Origin: Candidatus Altimarinota bacterium
Lineage (GTDB): Bacteria > Patescibacteriota > Gracilibacteria > BD1-5 > UBA2023
Direction: 5' to 3'
Length of the DNA: 42,750 nt
Assembly (NCBI GenBank): GCA_024709505.1
Contig: JANJWP010000024.1
Location: 1 to 42,750, forward strand
Shown: positions 36,121 to 42,750 of the stretch, piece by piece
Layout of the letters: each line of letters starts with the position of its first letter
How positions within the stretch are numbered: position 1 is the stretch's first letter
Translations under genes and position numbers: made by a program
The notes under the pieces: generated by a model
The model's input: only the letters and a program-made list of their open reading frames with translations
Told to the model about the DNA's origin: nothing
The model's database searches: none

Positions 36121-38691
36121 TTAATCGATGCGAGCGACTTCCACGGGAACGAGATCGGGTCCGAACGTTCCCACGTTTTCGATTCGAATCTCACGATGGA
36201 GATGCAACAGCCTTCCATCCGAAGAAACCAGTCAGAACGAACGGGCTCGAGCAAAGCCGATCTTCTCCACCGCTTCGTTCCGGCGGGTTTTTTCTTCTTC
36301 CAAAATGCGCAACACCTTCCAAAAAGTGAATACGTAGTCGCGTTCCCCGCCGAATTCGTTCCCCTTAAGGACGAGGAACGTTCCGGGCTTCAAGGAGGTC
36401 AACGACGAGAATCGGTCGATCCGGTTGGCGATGGCGTAGGTCATCGCGCCCATTCCGGGTGCCAGTTCAAAAACGAGCGGGGTGGCGTTCGGACTGTTGA
36501 GATCGCCTTGGCTTGGGGAAAGCGGTGCGCCCGGATGTTTGTGCCAATTGAAAAGGAATGCGGTGAGAGGAGTGCGGAATTTCCGTTCGAAATAGGTCTC
36601 GAATCGAGAAAACAAACGGTTTCGCGCATGGGAAATATTGGGAAGCACGTACGTTTGGGACGCCGATTCCCGGATGCCGAATTCCACCGAAGACGAATCG
36701 ATTTCATGGTCTTTCGGAAGCGCAAGCCCTTCGAAGCGGAAGGTTCATCGAGAAACGAGATACGGCGACGAGAACCAGTGTCCGCCCGTTTCCCGATTGG
36801 AACGGGAAGTCGCCGGGTCTTCGAGCTGGCCGTAAATTTTGGAGAGATCTTCCGAAGCGACTTCGAACTTTTGGACGTTGCGAAAATCTTCGTATTTCGC
36901 AGCATTTCGGGCAAGAAGCGCCGAGCGGCAAAATTCTTCGCATGCGTTTTCAAGGTTCCGAGCGAATGCGTCCAATTCCCCAATTTCAAGCGGAAGCGGA
37001 GTTCCCCAAGAATTTTCAAAAATGGTTTTTCCATCATCGAAACAGAATGTCGAGACTATGACCGACCCGTCGGAGACGGATATCTCCGTCACGAATTCGG
37101 ATCCGGTGGGAACGCGCTGCGAATACGCGAGGGTTCCGGTATAGTCCTTCGAAGAAGATGAGCGGTTCGGGTCGATTGAGAATTTCCAATCATCGACGAA
37201 GAGGGTTTTCGTTTTCCTAAACGCGGCGATTCGGGCGATTTTCTTCGGATCGGTCTCGGAAATGTCGGACAGCCATTCGGGAAGCGCTTCGGATTTTGAG
37301 GCCTCCTCGGACAAGGCGGGAACCGGAGCGAAAACGGGGTCGGCGGAAGGAACGGGGGTATCGGGCGCGGGTGCCGGAGCCGGGATGGCGGCGGGTGCCG
37401 CCGGAGCTTCCGCGGGATTGGGAGCGGGAACGACGGATTGAAACGGAATGCTTCCTTCCTCTCTCTTTCGACGGGCAGTCTCTTTCCGACGGCGGAATAT
37501 CCAACCGAAGCCTACCGCCAGCATTCCGGTCGCAGTGGCGACAAGCCCCCAATTGCTTGTGGCAGAAGAAGATTGGGCGACCGAAACGGGAATTGAATCG
37601 ACAGAAGGAACGGGGGTATCGGGCGCGGGTGCCGGAGCCGGGATGGCGGCGGGTGCCGCCGGAGCTTCCGCGGGATTGGGAGCCTGCTCGGAAACCGGGG
37701 TTTGCACGGGTTCCGGGATTTCAGCCGGAACGCCTCCGTCTTGGATCGCGTATGCCCTTTCCAAAACCGCTTGGATTTTTTCTTCGGACATTCGCCGGGC
37801 CGCTTCGTCAACGGTTTGGTTGGAAGCAAGATATCAGAGCTCTTTCATGGCAGTGGCGATTTTTCCGAAAGGATCGTGAACGGCTGCGGAAACGGAAGCG
37901 TTCAATCCGGCGAGGTTTTCGGATTGGGATAAGGGAATTCCTCGTGACAATCCTTCGATGCGCCGAACGGATTGTTCGAGGGTAACGTATTTTTGACCGG
38001 GATGATCGTGACGTATGTCGTTAAAAATTTCCGTTACCGGGGCTGGTAATGCCGGAGAAGGATTTGAAGCAAGAACCGATAATGCCCGGCTTCTCGTTTC
38101 GGAAGCGACCGATTGGACGGACGTCGCGGCGGCTTCGGCGGAAGAAGACGCTCAAAGCAAAGCCAGAACCGATCCCACCGTCGCGGCGGACACCTTCTTT
38201 ACCCCTTCGTAGAGGGAAGCCCGTTTTTGTGCCGCTTCCAATTGGAACGACAGTTCTCCTTCCTCGTAACGGCTGAATATCTCACGGACCAATGGATCGA
38301 GCTCGGCGCGGGTTTTGGCGGTTTCGATGGCCCGCAGGAGTCTGGAGAACGGATTTTTTCCCACGCGTTCAGCCACGAGATCAAACGCCGCTTCGGAAGC
38401 GAAATATCCGCCGACGGCCGACATGGCCACACGGGCCACGAGAATCGAGCCCGCAGCGACGGCGGCTCACGAAGCGACGGCCGCCGCCGAGGATGCGAGA
38501 AGTCCGGCTCAAACGACGAGGCGGGTTTTGGCGTTATCCTTCCACGCTTGTTTGAAACGGGAGAATCGGGATTTTTGGCGGCGTTCGACCGAGGCTTCGT
38601 AAGCTCAATCGACGAAACGGATGAAATCCTCCCGGGTGATGCGGGAAGGCCGGATTTGGGCGGACGCGGACGGGATGGCAATGGAAAACAT
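36121..38691 (-). CDS. Membrane-anchored JAMM/JAB metalloprotease-like protein 2
   Basis: 856 residues with seven TGAs read as Gly. N-terminal cytoplasmic tail, Ala-rich hydrophobic segments (about 57-100), a helical stretch, a signal-like segment (about 165-185, SVLALLGASSSAEA), and an outer domain (about 215-290, with YVTLEQSVRRIEGL) shared with JAMM 1. A Pro/Ala linker with an 80-bp DNA repeat flanks a membrane helix (about 379-400) and RRRKETARRKR. The C-terminal domain has HKHPGAPLSPSQGD near 716-729, a perfect JAMM zinc site. A TGA at about 37834 aligns with Gly of the JAMM 1 paralogue (AMKEL(G) versus AMNDLG), direct evidence for the code. It heads the operon with E2 and E1. Stop TAA. 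Confidence 0.82.
37346..37425 (+). repeat. 80-bp direct repeat, copy 1, in JAMM 2 linker
   Basis: Essentially identical to 37604-37683. It encodes a Pro/Ala-rich linker (APNPAEAPAAPAAIPAPAPA) on the minus strand, on the C-terminal side of the membrane helix. Confidence 0.85.
37604..37683 (+). repeat. 80-bp direct repeat, copy 2, in JAMM 2 linker
   Basis: Second copy of the repeat at 37346-37425, 258 bp away, encoding the linker on the N-terminal side of the membrane helix. Recombination between the copies would remove the helix in frame (258 is divisible by 3). Confidence 0.85.
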
Positions 38692-38782
38692 GGGCGGACG
38701 AAGAAAAGAATTCGATCTCCCCGAAGAGTTTTGTATTGGTTTTCCACTGCTTTTGCTGGTTTCGATAATACAAAAATATGAT

Positions 38783-38812
38783 ATTTTGCAAACCAATATT
38801 TAAATTTGTCAA
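38783..38812 (-). promoter_or_regulatory. Candidate promoter of the JAMM 2 / E2 / E1 operon
   Basis: Minus strand TTGACA (38812-38807), 18 bp, CAAAAT (38788-38783), in the most AT-rich stretch nearby. The leader to ATG 38691 would be about 85 nt. The spacing is slightly long, so the -10 is tentative. Confidence 0.4.
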
Positions 38813-38854
38813 TAATTGGAGTTTCGGGAGTGGAATTTGACGGTCATTCTAAAA

Positions 38855-38885
38855 GAACGTTACGGCATTGGACTTGGTAACGTTC
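38855..38885 (+). repeat. 9-bp perfect inverted repeat in the divergent region
   Basis: GAACGTTAC and GTAACGTTC separated by 13 bp, between the JAMM 2 promoter and the gene at 39026. The gap 38692-39025 otherwise holds only the two divergent promoters and no gene I can support. Possibly an operator. Confidence 0.4.
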
Positions 38886-38968
38886 GAAGGGGGTTTTCGG
38901 GCATCTTAAAAAGTCCGAAGTGGCGGTCAGGGCGGATTCGAAATAAGAAAATCGCTCAATGCGCTTTT

Positions 38969-38997
38969 TTGACCCCCTTCCCCGAATCTGCTATCAT
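38969..38997 (+). promoter_or_regulatory. Promoter of the 39026 gene
   Basis: TTGACC (38969-38974), 17 bp, TATCAT (38992-38997). The -10 overlaps an upstream in-frame ATG (38996), so the ATG at 39026 is the real start. Confidence 0.65.
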
Positions 38998-39025
38998 GGA
39001 AAGGTACGCGTTAACCAAAAATTCC

Positions 39026-39775
39026 ATGAACGCCGCCAAGAACCAACAGGCCGTACAACTCGAAATTGGGGAATCCGCCGCTTCCGTCGAAAAACCACAG
39101 TCGGCCATACAGCTCGAAATCGCCGGAATCGTCGATAAGTACGCCTCCGCGGCTGCCGACATTCAGAAAGGCACCGTGGGCGAAATCGGCAAACTCACCC
39201 GCACCATGGCATTCGCCGGAGCTCTAGCCGTCGCGCCGTCCGCAAACCTGGCGGAAAGCCCGTATGAGCCGGTTGCGGCGAATGGGAAAACGGAGCTCGT
39301 CCTTAAGGAAGAACCTTCGCAGAACGCGGACATCAAAACAATCATGGAACGATACAAGCAAGCGGCCGAATTTGAAAAAATTCCGTCCATGCCGACGGAA
39401 CAGCGGAGGAAACTCATGGAATATTACAAGAAGGGCAAGGAAGCCGGAGTAAAAGATCGGTTGCTCGCCACGGGAATGGGTTCCATAGTGCTTTGATATT
39501 CGGACATCGAAGCCGTGAAGGTTTTCGTATCGGAATATCAGAAGACCGGAAAGATGGGAAAGTACCTCCCCCTCCCCTATTTGAGTTTCACTAACGCCGC
39601 GGAGAAATTCCCCGAAGCGCAGGCGATGTTCGCAAGCGAACTCGAAGCGACCAAGAAGATGGAAGCGCAGATTAAGTCGATTCTTGAGATGATTACGGCG
39701 GAAAACCGGCAAGCAACGGCGGAACTCCGAAAACAGATACAATTTCTCGACGGCATTCTCAAGGGGATCAAGTAG
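39026..39775 (+). CDS. Unknown helical protein
   Basis: 249 residues with one TGA (near 39494) read as Gly. No family recognised. Long amphipathic helices with coiled-coil character at both ends. A repeat of (V/I)QLEI near residues 8-30 (QAVQLEIGESAAS, then SAIQLEIAGIVDKY) marks an internal duplication. A central hydrophobic stretch (MAFAGALAVAPSA, about 65-80) could be a weak signal or amphipathic segment. It starts a run of four plus-strand genes with similar helical, acidic composition. Stop TAG, followed by a strong terminator. Confidence 0.65.
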
Positions 39776-39779
39776 TTTT

Positions 39780-39808
39780 TTGCAACCCAAACGAACATGT
39801 GACAAAAT
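39780..39808 (+). promoter_or_regulatory. Promoter overlapping the upstream gene's terminator
   Basis: TTGCAA (39780-39785), 17 bp, CAAAAT (39803-39808). The -10 lies in the left arm of the terminator stem, and the ATG at 39835 follows with a leader of about 20 nt. RNA from this promoter starts within the stem and escapes termination. Confidence 0.5.
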
Positions 39809-39832
39809 GGAGCGGTAACCGCTCCATTTTTC
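39804..39832 (+). terminator. Intrinsic terminator after the 39026 gene
   Basis: Arms AAAATGGAGCGGT and ACCGCTCCATTTT around a single A (effective loop TAA), followed by T, C, G. A 13-bp match, with T-run partly inside the stem. Confidence 0.75.
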
Positions 39833-39834
39833 GT

Positions 39835-41490
39835 ATGGCAGAATTCCATAACGCACCGGAAATCCGACAGAACGAAACCCTTCCGCCGAAGGGGATTTCA
39901 AAGGAGGCGACCGAGAAGAAAGAGCATCCGGGAACCCAAGCGGCCCTCGCCTTCGTGGAAAAGAATTTCTGAGACCTTCCCGACGAAGACCAAAAAGACA
40001 TGAGGGTCGCGGAATCGAAGACATTTCTCTCCGCGAATCCGGGTGCGGCAGATCTTTTCGCACGCGTCATCAAACATTGTGAGGCAAGTGGAGCAGGCAA
40101 TAAACTCTCGACCGAGTGCCAAGACGGATTGCCGATTTCGGTTTCCGACATCTCGAAACTCGCGGAAAAATTCGAAATGGCGCAAGTCGCTGAAATCGTA
40201 ATAAAAACTGGAGAGGAGAAATCCGAAGCGGCGAAGGAGAAATCCGACCGCATCAAATCCATTCGGGAACGCCTTTCCCAACACAAAGATATCGCGAAGA
40301 AATACGAATCGCAACTTGCCGATTTGGAAAAGGGCGATTTTAAACCGGAAGATCCGAAAGTACGCGAGTTCGCTAAAAGCCTCCTTTCGGATTTCCAATC
40401 GAAAATCAAATCCCTCGCCGAATCCGGCCAGGACACCTCCAAAGCCGCCGAAGACCTCCGTTTCTTCGCCACCCAATTCCGCGACCTCGGCATCATCGAC
40501 CACGCCGAATTCCGCGACCTGTTCAAAAACGCTCCCGAAAAATCCGGTCCGGGTACCGAAAAATCCCCGGTGAACGGGCGCACCGCGCTCGCCGAGAACT
40601 TCTCTTCCGCCGGAGACGGGCGCACCTACTTCGCCCTCGGCCGCCGCGACGGAGAAAACCGGCAATTCGACGAATTCGTCCGCGTTTCGCCCGATGGAAA
40701 ATCGGCAAGCAAGGAAATCGTCGGAAAATACGGCTACTCGATTACGCTCGAACCCCTCCCCCTCCAAACCGCCAAATCCGCCGAACGCGAATCGAAAGCG
40801 GGCGAGCTCGCGGCGGCTGAATCGGGGAAAGCCAAAATCGAAAACCAAGCGAAATTCGTCGAAGAAACGTTTGGAACGAACGGTTCCAAAATCCCCCCTC
40901 CGGAGAACCCGAGATACCAAGAATTCAAAAACGCCATCGACAAGATCGCAAAAGAAACCGGAACCCCTCCCGACCCAAACGACCCCAAAAAAACGCTCGA
41001 AGCCATAAAATCTTCCCTCAAATCCTCTTACGCCCAAGCAATCGAAAAAACTTCCAAAACCAAGCGCGAACTCTCCCTCCTCGAAAAATCCTCAGAAAAC
41101 ACGGCCGATACCGAAGCCGCACAGCGCGAAGAACGAGCCCGAAACGCCATCGAACTTCTCGACAAAACCGGAATTTCCGCCCTCGGCCCCAAAGCCACCG
41201 AATCGCTTTTGAAAAAATTCGGAGCTCCGGGGTGCGAAAACGGGAAGCCCGTAGATCTCGAAAAATTCGTCACTGGCGTCCGCTCGCTCGCCGGAGAATT
41301 CCGAACGTTCGTTACCGAAACCCTCGGGAAACCCGAAAATTCCCTCTTCGACCTTTCATCCGATCCGGCGACGCTCAAGACCGTCGAAAGTCCCCTCGCT
41401 TTCGAATTCAAGACGCTCGGACTTCTAAAAGAAGACGGAAGCCTTGATACCCAAGCCGTTTCCAAAACCGAAAAAACCCAAAACGCATAA
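39835..41490 (+). CDS. Large unknown coiled-coil protein
   Basis: 551 residues, with one TGA (near 39972) read as Gly. No family recognised. Rich in Glu, Lys and Ala, with several long helices: residues about 125-175 (EKSEAAKEKSDRIKSIRERL), 310-410 and onward. A short beta segment with GRTYFALGRRDGENRQFDEF sits near 260-285. No signal peptide or membrane helix. The C-terminus is Lys/Thr-rich. Highly charged, partly disordered; possibly a scaffold or cytoskeletal-like protein. Stop TAA. Confidence 0.65.
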
Positions 41491-41515
41491 ATTTCCGAAC
41501 GCACGCCCCATTCTC

Positions 41516-41908
41516 ATGAACGCCCCCGCTCAAAAAGCCGAAAGTGCCTCACTCGAAACTCCGTCCATCGTTGCCGAAACCCGACAGGAAAGCGTGGTTA
41601 TCACGGGCAATTACGCCGGATTGGTCGAGGCAGTCCTTTTAGACTACGCCATCCACGAAAAACTCGCCCTCGTCGAAGATCGGCTGAAAATCGCCAGAGA
41701 ACTCCTGCGAGCGGACAAAACCCATGACGAGGGAATGACGGCCTTTCACCAAGCGAACGCCGCAATTGTCGAACTCGAAAAAATCCCCCTCACCGAACAC
41801 GAGAAAGTCCGCCTTAAAGAACTTTCGCACCTCATGGTGGAAATGGGAATCGCCTTCGCGGCAGGAACCCTGCCCCGCCACCTTTCCGAGATGGAGTGTC
41901 CGAGATAA
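41516..41908 (+). CDS. Small helical protein, paralogue of the next gene's C-terminus
   Basis: 130 residues, no family recognised. After a variable N-terminus comes SVVITGNYAGLVEAV, then a helical hairpin (RLKIARELLRADKTHDEG, FHQANAAIVELEKIPLTEHE, VRLKELSHLMVEMGIA). The helical part aligns by eye with residues 110-185 of the protein at 41944 (both have a helix, LxxIxxxxLxExEKxxxxEL and a final hydrophobic helix). No SD, no TGA. Stop TAA. Confidence 0.65.
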   Translation: MNAPAQKAESASLETPSIVAETRQESVVITGNYAGLVEAVLLDYAIHEKLALVEDRLKIARELLRADKTHDEGMTAFHQANAAIVELEKIPLTEHEKVRLKELSHLMVEMGIAFAAGTLPRHLSEMECPR

Positions 41909-41943
41909 TCGTATCACCATAGTTTTTCTTATCCCAACCACCC

Positions 41944-42516
41944 ATGAATTCCACGAATCCCCGACTCGAATCCGCAGAAACTGTATCTCTCGAAAATACC
42001 GGAACCATCGTAAAATACGACGTTCACCAAACGGCAACCATTCTGGCTTCCGACGGAAAAAGATATTACGTTTTCCCCTGATTCAGCATTGAAATGGAAG
42101 AATACTGCGAACTCGCCGAATGAATGCCCGTCCGCTTCGAAATCGCAAGCGAACCGGAAGAATCGAAAAAATGACCCCTCATGATCGCGAAAAACGTGAG
42201 GATCGACCATTCCGCCACGGTTTCCGATACCGCCGCGAAAGCCTCGGAAATCCTCGACGTAACGAATGCGTTATCGGGCTCGCTCGAAACGAAAATAGCA
42301 TCGCTTCGGTCCATTATCCAGCACGGAAACGAAGCCGTAGAAAGCGGAAAAGACTACCGAACGGTAAAAAGCCATGTCGACGCGGCATATTCGATTTTGC
42401 GGACCATAGACGAAAAATCCCTCTCGGAAGAGGAAAAAGCGGCGTTCGAAGAAGTCGGACAACTCCATAACGATTTGGCTATGGAACTCGCCATGATGGA
42501 CGAACCGGCCGAATAG
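41944..42516 (+). CDS. Cold-shock-like domain protein with helical C-terminus
   Basis: 190 residues with three TGAs read as Gly. N-terminal region (about 17-80) looks like a divergent cold-shock/OB domain: GTIVKYDVHQTATILASDGK, then RYYVFPGFSIEM, a (G)MPVRFEI strand and KK(G)PLMIAKNVRI. Two of the TGAs supply the glycines where cold-shock proteins have them (G-x-V-x-F and K-G-P). The classical aromatic RNP1/RNP2 residues are only partly kept, so nucleic-acid binding is uncertain. The C-terminal half is a helical bundle resembling the protein at 41516. Stop TAG. Confidence 0.65.
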
Positions 42517-42524
42517 CGGTCGCC

Positions 42525-42749
42525 CTACCCCACCTCAACCACCTTCCCCTCCCCCACCCGAAACCGCTTGTCCGCCCTTGCCGCCACCGAATCGTCGTGA
42601 GTGATGGCAAGAATGGAGATTTCGGTCTCGCGGCGCAATTCGCCGATCAGGTCCATGACCCGGTCGGCGTTTTTCTTGTCGAGGTTTCCGGTCGGTTCGT
42701 CCATGAACAGGTAGGGAACCTCTCCCACAAACGCCCGGGCAATGGCAAC
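42525..42749 (-). CDS. ABC transporter ATPase, C-terminal end (truncated by window edge)
   Basis: About 74 residues remain: VAIARAFVGEVP is the end of the signature helix, then Walker B YLFMDEPTGNLD, the D-loop and the H-loop ILAITHDDSVAARA. The EPTGNLD form is characteristic of the MacB/LolD/FtsE branch, whose partners are FtsX-type permeases like the one at 14604-17033, though no link is shown. The 5' end lies beyond the window. Stop TAG. It converges on the plus-strand gene at 41944-42516. Confidence 0.85.
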   Translation of the reverse strand, partial: VAIARAFVGEVPYLFMDEPTGNLDKKNADRVMDLIGELRRETEISILAITHDDSVAARADKRFRVGEGKVVEVG

Positions 42750-42750
42750 C

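Noticed and set aside
1-42750. CRISPR arrays, insertion sequences, rRNA or tRNA genes
   Set aside because: No regularly spaced repeats, transposase motifs, terminal inverted repeats or RNA-gene signatures were found by eye.

Overview
This window reads as a chromosomal segment of a Patescibacteria/CPR bacterium in the Gracilibacteria (BD1-5) / Absconditabacteria (SR1) group. The main evidence is the genetic code. Many conserved genes only become full length if TGA is read as glycine, and those TGAs fall on family-invariant glycines: the Walker A glycine of an ABC exporter, the nucleophile elbow of an alpha/beta hydrolase, and several transpeptidase motifs of a PBP1C-like protein. Base composition is moderate to high in GC. 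Most housekeeping genes have no Shine-Dalgarno sequence, and several start about 6 nt after a -10 box, which suggests leaderless mRNAs.

Layout, left to right. 1-706: 3' end of a ThiF/E1-like enzyme. 851-2677: two secreted surface proteins with the same N-terminal anchor and GNVGIGT-type repeats. 2692-4019: UPF0489-like protein and guanylate kinase. 4113-14569: a giant alpha-2-macroglobulin-like protein, MutY, a small unknown gene and a PBP1C-like peptidoglycan synthase; the macroglobulin/PBP1C pairing is a known bacterial periplasmic defence and cell-wall association. 14604-17033: FtsX-type permease. 17188-18290: secreted PEBP-like protein, an orphan TyrS-type S4 domain and a zinc-ribbon protein. 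18292-22604: ABC-2 transporter (two permeases and an ATPase) plus an ABC exporter. 22643-25457: TrpS with an unusual insertion, an alpha/beta hydrolase and an unknown protein behind a putative transcription attenuator. 25811-27880: membrane-anchored JAMM protein 1. 28071-30538: small peptide gene and ArgS. 30564-31319: HExxH metallopeptidase. 31330-38691 (minus strand): the accessory locus. 39026-42516: four helical or coiled-coil proteins, one with a cold-shock-like domain. 42525-42749: end of an ABC ATPase.

The most interesting region is 31.3-38.7 kb. One minus-strand operon encodes a membrane JAMM (deubiquitinase-type) protein, a membrane protein, a small lipoprotein, a MORN-repeat membrane protein, an E2-like protein with a candidate catalytic Cys, an abundant-looking 83-aa protein and an E1-like adenylating enzyme. 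It is followed by a separately promoted 45-aa Cys-rich peptide, an intrinsic terminator, and a radical SAM maturase that is frameshifted and truncated. This combines a ubiquitin-like conjugation module (E1, E2, JAMM) with a RiPP-like peptide/maturase module. A paralogous JAMM protein (25.8-27.9 kb) and a second E1 (window start) suggest at least one duplicated copy.

A second pattern stands out. Genes with a strong Shine-Dalgarno (12030, 17188, 28071 and the accessory locus apart from its JAMM gene) contain no in-frame TGA, and five of eleven appear to stop at TGA. Genes without a Shine-Dalgarno use TGA as Gly. The window therefore seems to mix two translation dialects, which may mark recently acquired standard-code genes.
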